A stretch of DNA of 59,622 nucleotides from Halomonas salinarum (GTDB taxonomy: Bacteria > Pseudomonadota > Gammaproteobacteria > Pseudomonadales > Halomonadaceae), in NCBI RefSeq assembly GCF_012062845.1, contig NZ_WWNB01000022.1, positions 1-59,622 of the forward strand, written 5' to 3'. Below are positions 25,449 to 32,192 of this stretch, piece after piece; the stretch's first letter is position 1; every line of letters starts with the position of its first letter. The notes under the pieces were generated by a model, which saw nothing but the letters and a program-made list of their open reading frames with translations, made no database searches and was not told the DNA's origin. A program made the position numbers and the translations under genes.

Positions 25449-27275
25449 ATGCTGGCGGTATGGGTAGAACAATTGCTGGGCTTCGCTTCCGGCGCACTGA
25501 CGGCGATTCGCAACAACGAACATTACCCGTCCTTCATGGCCTGGGTGCGCGAAGATGGCCCGGCCCTGGTCGGCGGCAAGCTCTCCCTGGCCCAGGCGCT
25601 AGGCCCTGAACTCTGGTCGCAGACCCCGCTGGAGCGGCTGGATTTTGCCTGTGAACCCTTGGCGCGCCCGGAGCGCAACGAACCCTGCTGGTGCGACTCT
25701 GGGCTCAAGACCAAGCAGTGCTGTGGGGCCGTGAGCTTTCCCGGGCCGGTGCCGAGTCACCTGATGTGGATGTTGTCGCTTCGCGAATGGAAGGGCGACA
25801 CCCTGAAGGCGGCGCTTGGCAGCGGTCGCGCGCCGGCCCAGGCATTGCTCGAGGCCGGATTGATTGCCGCCGAGGGTGGTCAGCGCGGTCGTGCGCAGCA
25901 GATTCTCGAGGCGCTGTTCAAGACGGCCGATTGGGAACGGCTGCCTGAGCAAGCCGAACCGGCATTTGAGTTACTGATCGATCTCTATCAGGAGCGGGGG
26001 TTCCACCACAAGCGCACCGCCCTGCTTGATGAAGTGCTCGATCGAGGCCCGCTCTTTCTTCGCGGCGTGGCACTTGAGCGATTATGCCTGATGTATCTCG
26101 ACGATGATGACCTGGCAAGCGCCCGGGAAGCCTTTGTGCGGGCGCAGCAGGCGCTTCCTGATTCGCCGACCCTGGCCTATATCGAAGCCATGCTGCTGCT
26201 TCATGAAGGCAATGTGGAGGAAGCCGCCGAACGGGCGCGTTTCTGGTTCCGCCGCCTGTCGCGTCGAGGCGATCTGGATGCCGAACAGCTCGAGTTCCTG
26301 GGCGATCTGGCCGACAATCCCGGCGCCACTCTTGCCGAGCAGATGGTCAATTCCGAGGAAGACCTGGCTGACCCGCTGGCATCTCTTCAGGCGTTGCTGG
26401 AGTCGCTGCCGACGGCTCCGCTCCTCGAGTTCACGCGGACCAACGAGAACGGCCTCGAGTTTCATACCACGGCTCGTCAGGACACGCTGTTTGCGGCCTG
26501 GCAGCAGCACTTCCAAGTGCTGGTCGATGAAGAGGCTGCACTGGGATTCGTGGATGACCCCTGGCCCCATGCCAGCGAGTGGCTAGGTGAGCTGTGCGCG
26601 CATCCTGAGTGGCTCGACTCACCACAGGTCGTGCAGTCGCTGACCCTGGCGCTGACCAGCCGCTTTGGCAGCCTGCCCTGGATGGCGCCGAGCCTCTTCG
26701 AGCCGTTGGCGGTTCGCCTCGAGCGCTGGTTGACCCAGCTCGAGAGCGAAGGGGAGGGCGACTTCGAATGGGACGCCGCCGATAATGCGGTGCTTTTGCG
26801 CACCGGTCTTGCCCTGGTGGTGGGGATGGAGCGCGGTGCCCGTGAGCGGTCCCGTGAACTCGCCGAGCGGCTGCTGACGCTTGACGCTCAGGATTCTCTG
26901 GGGCTGCGTGAACTCGTGCTCGATCAGCTGCTGCGCGAGAATCGCAACAAACGGGCCCTCGAGGTCAGCCTGCAGGCAAACGAGACGCCGCCTTTGCTGG
27001 GTGTGCTGATGGGCCGGGTGCTGGCGCTTTATCGTCTCGAGCGCTTTGATGAGGCAAGCGAGGCGTTGAAGGAAGTGCGCGAGCTCAACCCCCACGTGCT
27101 GGCGATGCTCTGTGACCCTCAAGGGCGCGAAGTGCGAGGACGTCAGGCAGACGCCCCGGAGCCTGGCAGTCGCGCCGAGGCCTGGCAATATCGCACCTTG
27201 ATGCGCGACCAATGGTCAAACACACAAGGGGCGCTGGAATGGCTCGAGGCACAGTGGCAGGGGAGCAAACCATGA
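25449..27275 (+). CDS. SEC-C motif and TPR-like protein
   Basis: About 608 residues, soluble and acidic. A SEC-C zinc knuckle (RPERNEPCWCDSGLKTKQCC, about residues 78-97) follows an N-terminal helical region. The remaining 500 residues are helical with TPR-like 34-residue pairs (for example LYLDDDDLASAREAFVRA, then LLLHEGNVEEAAERARFW). SEC-C motifs bind zinc and often occur in SecA or in proteins that bind partners. ATG 25449 with AAGGGAG upstream is chosen over GTG 25434. Transcribed alone; function unknown, probably a protein-protein scaffold. Confidence 0.8.
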   Translation: MLAVWVEQLLGFASGALTAIRNNEHYPSFMAWVREDGPALVGGKLSLAQALGPELWSQTPLERLDFACEPLARPERNEPCWCDSGLKTKQCCGAVSFPGPVPSHLMWMLSLREWKGDTLKAALGSGRAPAQALLEAGLIAAEGGQRGRAQQILEALFKTADWERLPEQAEPAFELLIDLYQERGFHHKRTALLDEVLDRGPLFLRGVALERLCLMYLDDDDLASAREAFVRAQQALPDSPTLAYIEAMLLLHEGNVEEAAERARFWFRRLSRRGDLDAEQLEFLGDLADNPGATLAEQMVNSEEDLADPLASLQALLESLPTAPLLEFTRTNENGLEFHTTARQDTLFAAWQQHFQVLVDEEAALGFVDDPWPHASEWLGELCAHPEWLDSPQVVQSLTLALTSRFGSLPWMAPSLFEPLAVRLERWLTQLESEGEGDFEWDAADNAVLLRTGLALVVGMERGARERSRELAERLLTLDAQDSLGLRELVLDQLLRENRNKRALEVSLQANETPPLLGVLMGRVLALYRLERFDEASEALKEVRELNPHVLAMLCDPQGREVRGRQADAPEPGSRAEAWQYRTLMRDQWSNTQGALEWLEAQWQGSKP

Positions 27276-27361
27276 GGCCAGCATCTTTTGGCTGGCCCTT
27301 GATTACCTGACTCTCTGAGTCACAGCGCCCTTGTCAGCAAGACGGGTGTATATTCGATCCT

Positions 27362-27395
27362 GCATCGGGCCGCGATTCCTATCGCGGCCCGATGC
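27362..27395. terminator. Long hairpin between convergent SEC-C gene and ampG
   Basis: A perfect 15-bp stem (GCATCGGGCCGCGAT at 27362-27376, its complement at 27381-27395) with a TCCT loop, ending four bases from the ampG stop. No T tract on either strand. Likely a shared transcript end for both genes. Confidence 0.6.
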
Positions 27396-27398
27396 GCA

Positions 27399-28766
27399 TC
27401 AGTGACCGCTGGGTACCGGCTGCGTGAACAGTGATGACCGACGGTAGATCCACAGGGCCAGCAGGATCGCCGGAAGGCCCAGGATCGATGCCACCACGAA
27501 GAAGGTCGGATAGCCCTCGGAGGTGACCACCATGCCGCCGAAGCCGCTCAGGAACTTGCCGGGCAGGGTCATCAGTGACGAGAAGAGTGCATATTGCGTG
27601 GCCGTGTAGGCCCGCGAGGTCAGGCTCGACAGGAAGGCAATGAAGACGGCGCTGGCCAGCCCATTGGCGAGATTGTCAGCCGTGATGGTGGTGACCAGCA
27701 TCGCCAGACTGTCGCCTGCCAGGGCCAGCGAGGCGAACAGCAGGTTGGTCACGGCCGCCGCCACGGCGCCAAGGACCAATATTGGCCCGATGCCATAGCG
27801 CACCACCAGGAGCCCACCGAGAATCCCGCCGCCGATGCTCATCGCAATGCCGAAAACGTTGGTGACATTGGCAATGGTCGCCAGCGAGAAGCCCAGATCG
27901 ATATAGAGGGGGTTGGCCATCGATGCCATCGCCAGATCGCTGATGCGAAAAACCCCGACGAACACCAAAAGCCACAGGGCCTGGCGCCCATGGCGCGCAA
28001 AGAAGTCGGTGAAGGGGCAGACCACTGCGCCGATAACCCAGGCACCCAGCCGGCGCAGGGCGCGGGGACGGCCACGGGTCATCCTCAGAAAAGCCCGTAC
28101 CCGGGGCTCGTGGATCAGCTGAACGGAAAGTGACGACCTTTCTGGCTCCGGGCGAACCAGCACGGTCAGCATGCCGACACCGACCAGTGCGGCCATGGCG
28201 AGATAGGCCATCTGCCAGGACATCAGCGAGGCGACGTAAAGGGCCCCTGCACCGGCGGCGATCAGCCCTCCCCGGTAGCCGATGATATAGGTCGAGGCCA
28301 TGGCGGCCTGCACGTCCTCGGGGGCGGATTCGATGCGAAAGGCGTCGATCGCGATGTCCTGAGTGGCGGAGCCAAACGCCACCAACAGAGCAAAAGCCGC
28401 CACCAGCACAAGATCATCCTTCGGGGCCAGGCTTGAAAGGCCCACGAGTCCCGCGGCGATCATCACCTGGGCCAGCAACATCCAGCCACGGCGCTGGCCG
28501 AGCCAGCGGGTCAACCCTGGCAGCGCCAGGCGATCGACCACCGGCGCCCAGAAGAACTTGATCGAATAGAGGATGCCGATCCAGGCGAAGAAGCCGATGG
28601 CTGCCACCTCGACACCATCGCTGCGCATCCAGGCCGACAGCGTAGAGAACACCAGCAGGAATGGCAGGCCGGCGGAAAACCCCAGGAACAGCATGGTGAT
28701 GACCGGCGCGCGCAGGTAAACCGCCAAGGCGTCGCGCCAGCTACGGCGTGGGGATAACGAGGGCAT
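27399..28766 (-). CDS. ampG: AmpG-type muropeptide permease (MFS)
   Basis: About 455 residues with 12 to 14 membrane helices. AmpG imports GlcNAc-anhydroMurNAc peptides for wall recycling. Family landmarks are MLFLGFSAGLPFLLVFSTLS in helix 1, WIGILYSIKFFWAPVVDRL (the KFxWAPxxDR motif) and ATQDIAIDAFRIE. ATG 28766 has GGAG seven bases upstream; an extended frame to 28835 is unlikely. The distant lytic transglycosylase and amidase genes in this window make and process the same muropeptides. Confidence 0.93.
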   Translation of the reverse strand: MPSLSPRRSWRDALAVYLRAPVITMLFLGFSAGLPFLLVFSTLSAWMRSDGVEVAAIGFFAWIGILYSIKFFWAPVVDRLALPGLTRWLGQRRGWMLLAQVMIAAGLVGLSSLAPKDDLVLVAAFALLVAFGSATQDIAIDAFRIESAPEDVQAAMASTYIIGYRGGLIAAGAGALYVASLMSWQMAYLAMAALVGVGMLTVLVRPEPERSSLSVQLIHEPRVRAFLRMTRGRPRALRRLGAWVIGAVVCPFTDFFARHGRQALWLLVFVGVFRISDLAMASMANPLYIDLGFSLATIANVTNVFGIAMSIGGGILGGLLVVRYGIGPILVLGAVAAAVTNLLFASLALAGDSLAMLVTTITADNLANGLASAVFIAFLSSLTSRAYTATQYALFSSLMTLPGKFLSGFGGMVVTSEGYPTFFVVASILGLPAILLALWIYRRSSLFTQPVPSGH

Positions 28767-29018
28767 CGAAACACTCCGGATCAGGGTGGGTCGTACACGC
28801 GGTCGGAGGTCGATGCTAGAATGAGCTCGAACCACGTCGTATGACGCTATGAAAAATCAAATACTTATCGTTGTCTATGGGCGGCGATATCATGCCGCTG
28901 GGCACGATATCTTTGTCCATGAGACCCAGGATGCCAGTGTGACGAGAGCGATGAGTCCGGCAAGTGTGACAAGTGCGCCAGTCGCTGCCAAGGATGCGTA
29001 CAAGGAGAAGGGAGGCTT

Positions 29019-29561
29019 ATGAGTGATGCCATCGAGGAGCAGGGGCCTGACGCCGATGCCGTTGCGCGCTGGTATGTGATCCAGTGCAAGGGAGGGGAGT
29101 CATTCCGTGCTGCCGAACACCTCGCCAATCAGGCGTTTGATGTTTTTCATCCCGTGCTCGAGGTGCAGAAGAAACGCCGCGGCAAGCTTACCTGGGTCGC
29201 CGAACCGCTGTTTCCCTATTACCTGTTCATTCGTCTGGACCGCATCGCCAGCAACTGGCGGCCGATCCGCTCGACCCGAGGCGTGCTTAAGTTGCTGACC
29301 TTCGGCGAAGAGCCGGTGGCAGTGGCTGACAGCCTGATTGAGATGCTGAGGCAGAATGCCAGCACGGCGCCAGACGACGAGACGGCTAACGTCTATTTTC
29401 GCGCCGGCGAGAGCGTTGAAATCACCGAGGGCCCCTTTCAGGATCTCAAGGCCGTCTTCGAATCCCAAAGAGGCGAGGAGCGTGCCATCGTGCTGCTCAA
29501 CATGCTGCACAAGCAGCAGCGTCTGGAGATCCCCGTCGCCCAGCTACGTCGCCCCCAATAA
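29019..29561 (+). CDS. rfaH: Transcription antiterminator RfaH (NusG paralogue)
   Basis: 180 residues. An NGN domain (RWYVIQCKGGESFRAAEHLA, then FPYYLFIRLD and the GVLKLLTFG segment) joins a KOW domain (VYFRAGESVEITEGPFQDLK to the LLNMLHKQQRLEI end). RfaH binds RNA polymerase paused at ops sites and relieves polarity in long surface-polysaccharide or toxin operons. The KOW domain refolds from helix to barrel. ATG 29019 has GGAGG six bases upstream. No ops-controlled operon is visible in this window. The slyD-like gene follows 39 bases later. Confidence 0.9.
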   Translation: MSDAIEEQGPDADAVARWYVIQCKGGESFRAAEHLANQAFDVFHPVLEVQKKRRGKLTWVAEPLFPYYLFIRLDRIASNWRPIRSTRGVLKLLTFGEEPVAVADSLIEMLRQNASTAPDDETANVYFRAGESVEITEGPFQDLKAVFESQRGEERAIVLLNMLHKQQRLEIPVAQLRRPQ

Positions 29562-29600
29562 CCGCCGGGCGGCGTGATCCGTTTTCAAGGAGTATTCCTC

Positions 29601-30107
29601 ATGCAAATTGCCCCTCACCGGGTCATCAGCCTGCATTATCGTCTTTTGGATGCCGCTGGCACGGTACTCGATGACTCCCGTGCCCGTGACACGCCTCTCG
29701 ACTACCTGCACGGCCATGTCAATATCGTGCCCGGCCTCGAGCATGCCCTGGCAGGCCATGCCGCCGGCGACACCCTGACGGTGACCCTTGGCCCGGATGA
29801 GGCCTATGGCCAGCGCGACGAGGCCAAGGTCCAGAAGGTTGGCCGTGGTTCCTTCCCGGTGGCCGACCTGGCGCCGGGCATGCGCTTTCAGACCCCGGGC
29901 GAGGATGGGCCTCAGGTGGTTACCGTGCTTGACGTGGGCGCTACCCAGGTGACCGTCGATACCAACCACCCGCTGGCCGGTGAGACGCTCACCTATGACC
30001 TAGAGGTGCTATCGGTACGCGAGGCGACGCGAGCCGAACTCGCCAAGGGGCATCCGCTGCCAGAAGGCACCGATCATACCAAGGTCGAGGATCGCAAGGT
30101 GCTTTGA
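29601..30107 (+). CDS. slyD: FKBP-type peptidyl-prolyl isomerase, SlyD-like
   Basis: 168 residues. An FKBP domain with an inserted IF flap: VISLHYRLLDAAGTVLDDS, then PLDYLHGHVNIVPGLEHALA and the GPDEAYGQRDE loop, closing with NHPLAGETLTYDLEVLSVR. It isomerises proline bonds and acts as a chaperone. It lacks the Cys/His-rich metal tail of E. coli SlyD, so it is closer to tail-less FkpB/SlyD-type proteins; the end (EGTDHTKVEDRKVL) is short and charged. ATG 29601 has AAGGAG upstream. It probably shares a message with rfaH. Confidence 0.9.
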   Translation: MQIAPHRVISLHYRLLDAAGTVLDDSRARDTPLDYLHGHVNIVPGLEHALAGHAAGDTLTVTLGPDEAYGQRDEAKVQKVGRGSFPVADLAPGMRFQTPGEDGPQVVTVLDVGATQVTVDTNHPLAGETLTYDLEVLSVREATRAELAKGHPLPEGTDHTKVEDRKVL

Positions 30108-30171
30108 CCCGCGGCTGTGCTCCACGAGCCTCAATACTCGAGAGTCAGGCGGGGGCTTGAGCGCGCGATAG

Positions 30172-30263
30172 CTGATGTAGATCAATCCTTGATGACGCTA
30201 TATCAGAGCGCTGGTGGAAAGTTGATCCACGTCAACCCCCTGTCTGTCCCGGCTCGCTAGAGT
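30172..30263 (+). promoter_or_regulatory. Two Anr/FNR boxes and class II promoter
   Basis: Box 1, CTGAT-GTAG-ATCAA (30172-30185), and box 2, TTGAT-CCAC-GTCAA (30222-30235), each match 9 of 10 FNR-box positions and lie 50 bases apart. A -10 element, TAGAGT, at 30258-30263 puts box 2 at about -41.5, the class II position, and predicts a start at about 30270, about 25 bases before the small gene's ATG. Confidence 0.7.
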
Positions 30264-30294
30264 GACACCATCACGTCGCGGCAGGAGAAGGGCC

Positions 30295-30417
30295 ATGTAC
30301 TGGGATGAAACAGTCGTTTTCGGACTGGGGACCGTTGGGCTGATGATCGTCTTCATGATCGGCTGGGTCGGTTTTGTGATTCGCGATCACCGGCGCAAGG
30401 ACAAGCATCGGCACTGA
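30295..30417 (+). CDS. 40-residue membrane protein, CcoM-like
   Basis: A tiny gene: ATG 30295, stop at 30415-30417, with GGAGAAGGG as ribosome site six bases upstream. The product starts MYWDETVVFGLGTVGLMIVF, is a single membrane helix (about residues 8-30) and ends in a basic tail (DHRRKDKHRH). From memory this resembles CcoM, the small subunit that stabilises cbb3 cytochrome oxidase in Pseudomonas stutzeri and which is also Anr controlled: same size, an early Asp-x-Val-Val, a Thr-Val-Gly-Leu-Met helix and a charged end. The two Anr boxes support a low-oxygen respiratory role. A strong terminator follows. CcoM identity is inference. Confidence 0.6.
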   Translation: MYWDETVVFGLGTVGLMIVFMIGWVGFVIRDHRRKDKHRH

Positions 30418-30489
30418 AGCAAGGATTCCGGTAAGGGGATTCGGGCGCCGCGACATGAGTCGTCAGGGGAAGGAGGTATTGCCTCCAGT

Positions 30490-30514
30490 AGCCGGCCTTC
30501 GGGCCGGCTTTTTT
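30490..30514 (+). terminator. Rho-independent terminator after the CcoM-like gene
   Basis: A perfect 8-bp stem AGCCGGCC (30490-30497), a UUCG-type tetraloop, its complement (30502-30509), and a T run at 30509-30514. Confidence 0.92.
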
Positions 30515-30530
30515 GTGCCCGTACCTGATA

Positions 30531-30608
30531 CATGCAGCTGATCCATGCAGCTGATCCATGCAGCTGATCCATGCAGCTGATCCATGCAACTGATCCATGC
30601 AGCTGATG
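30531..30608. repeat. Six tandem 13-bp repeats
   Basis: The unit CATGCAGCTGATC is repeated six times head to tail with no spacers: copies start at 30531, 30544, 30557, 30570, 30583 and 30596. Copy 5 has A for G at position 7 and copy 6 ends in G. It lies between a terminator and the 3' end of the globin gene. Each unit holds CAGCTG. The 13-base period is not a multiple of three, so it does not encode a simple peptide repeat. Confidence 0.95.
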
Positions 30609-30649
30609 CAGGCACGGGAAGGGGCACGCGTGCATGCTTGTTTTCCATC

Positions 30650-31252
30650 TTACGGCTGGCGCAGCATGACCGCATCATGCAGGCGGGCGAGGCGACCGAG
30701 TAATTGGTTACGCGGACCGGCCGACACGCCCTGTTCTATCAGGGCGGCGCGCAGGTGTTCGACCATGGCATTGAAATGCACCTCGGTGAGTCCCATGTGC
30801 TGATGCGCTCGAGCCATGGAAGGGCCTTGATAGTCGCAAGGGCCGTTACTGATGTCGCACAGCTGAGTGGCAAAAGTGACTTGGAAGTGATCGATGTCCG
30901 TATTGACGAAGAAGTGACGGATACGTTCGTCATCGGCAATCCGGTAGAGAAAGTCATTGACCACGTCGTCGATGACGGGCTTTCCGCCAAGCGCCGTATA
31001 CAGCGTTGTGTCACCGCGGCGTACTTCAGCCTCAGTCCCTGCCTCCGCCGTGATAGCGCGCTCATGCCTTGCATCCACCTTGTGGGGAGAGGTAGCGTTG
31101 GCACAGCCGCCCAGCACTGAAAGCCCGATGGCAAGGGCCATAGACGAAGCGAACGATTTGAGCGTCACGGGGCAAGAGGTTTTGCGCAAGAAAGTGTGGC
31201 GTAAGGCGGCACCACGAGAAGCCCCAAGTGCGATGAGAGAAGATGTGGTCAT
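30650..31252 (-). CDS. Group 1 truncated haemoglobin with a lipoprotein signal
   Basis: 200 residues. A hydrophobic segment ending in LSVLGGC (Cys at about residue 50) is a lipobox, so the globin should be lipid-anchored outside the cytoplasm. The globin domain spans about 82-198: TLYTALGGKPVIDDVVNDFL (A-B helices with the first glycine motif), YRIADDERIRHFF, then FATQLCDISNGPCDYQGPSM and ARAHQHMGLTEVHF, which holds the proximal haem His. Such globins bind O2 or NO. Its ATG overlaps the DUF3034 stop by four bases. Cytoplasmic localisation would need a start after the signal, for which I see no site. Confidence 0.88.
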   Translation of the reverse strand: MTTSSLIALGASRGAALRHTFLRKTSCPVTLKSFASSMALAIGLSVLGGCANATSPHKVDARHERAITAEAGTEAEVRRGDTTLYTALGGKPVIDDVVNDFLYRIADDERIRHFFVNTDIDHFQVTFATQLCDISNGPCDYQGPSMARAHQHMGLTEVHFNAMVEHLRAALIEQGVSAGPRNQLLGRLARLHDAVMLRQP

Positions 31253-32175
31253 AACGCCACCTGCAGCGAGAGATAGCCGCCTTGCTGGTCGGCAAGGCCG
31301 GCAATATCGCCAAGATCGAGCCAGGCACCGGTCAGTGAGACGTGCTTGTTGAAGAAATGCGCCACATAGACATCACGCCAGTGGCTTTCGGCGGCGACAC
31401 TCAGATTATCCGGCTTCTGACGATACTCGACCCCGACGATCCAGCTGGGCGTGAGCATCAGTCCCAGCGACCCCTCCACGACCAGCGAGCGGCCTGATTG
31501 TTCATCGCCGCCGAAACCTAAGAGTCCCCCTTGATTGGCGCGCGTCGAACGCAGGGTCAGGTTGGTCAGCAGGTTGCGCCCCCCAATCGCCGCAAACCAG
31601 AGCTTGCTGGTGGCAAGATAGATGTCGGTGCCCTGCGTGTCCCTGGCGCCAAGGGCCTTGGCCAGGTCACCGTCGACCATACGCTTGCGCTGAACCCCGA
31701 GGCTCCAGGTGCCCCAGGTGTCATATAGCGGGTCACCGTAGAGGCGAAGCTTGGCGCCCAGGATGTCCTGCTCAAGGCGACCGCCAAGGGTGTCCAGATC
31801 AAGGCGCTGACGGGCGAGCGACACTTCCAGGCGGTTATGAAAGTTGCCCGCAACGCCGGCCATTGCCAAGGAATAGTCGTCGACCCGTGCCTGGGTGATG
31901 CTGGCCGTCGTTGAGACTTCGCCTTCACTTGCGGTACCGGCAAGCACCGCCCAGGGGGAGACTCCGCCACCGGCGGCGCCTTCAATCTGTGTCACACCGC
32001 CAGTGGCGAGCAGGCGACTGCCGGCTTGAGCCGTGGGGGCACTTAGCAATGCGGCAAGGACCAAAACGGCAAGGCTCGCCGGGATACAAGACAACGTTGA
32101 ACGTTTGTGCTTTGCACGCTGCCGCTGGTTACCCGGCAAGCGTCGCGAGCGTACCTGAGTGCGGGATCGCCCCAT
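31249..32175 (-). CDS. DUF3034 family outer-membrane protein
   Basis: 308 residues. A basic leader is followed by a signal peptide (LAVLVLAALLSAPTAQA) and a mature region opening with SRLLATGGVTQIEGAAGGG, the family signature, then alternating beta strands with aromatic ends and a final strand (GGYLSLQVAL) fit for an outer-membrane barrel. DUF3034 has no known function. It is flanked in the same direction by the GGDEF-EAL gene upstream (17-base gap) and the globin gene downstream (4-base overlap), so it is part of one transcript. Confidence 0.85.
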   Translation of the reverse strand: MGRSRTQVRSRRLPGNQRQRAKHKRSTLSCIPASLAVLVLAALLSAPTAQAGSRLLATGGVTQIEGAAGGGVSPWAVLAGTASEGEVSTTASITQARVDDYSLAMAGVAGNFHNRLEVSLARQRLDLDTLGGRLEQDILGAKLRLYGDPLYDTWGTWSLGVQRKRMVDGDLAKALGARDTQGTDIYLATSKLWFAAIGGRNLLTNLTLRSTRANQGGLLGFGGDEQSGRSLVVEGSLGLMLTPSWIVGVEYRQKPDNLSVAAESHWRDVYVAHFFNKHVSLTGAWLDLGDIAGLADQQGGYLSLQVAL

Positions 32176-32192
32176 CCTTGAGTTCCTTGTGT

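Noticed and set aside
28849..29022. 57-codon frame just upstream of rfaH, ending in ATGA overlap
   Set aside because: No ribosome site before its ATG and no protein-like pattern; the rfaH site lies inside it. A leader peptide cannot be excluded.
30531..30608. CRISPR array
   Set aside because: The units are 13 bp, directly adjacent and have no spacers; no cas gene is nearby.
30353..30678. Minus-strand reading frames of 70-80 codons across the tandem repeat
   Set aside because: They exist in all three frames only because the 13-bp unit has no stop. The peptides are artificial repeats without a ribosome site, and they overlap a terminator.
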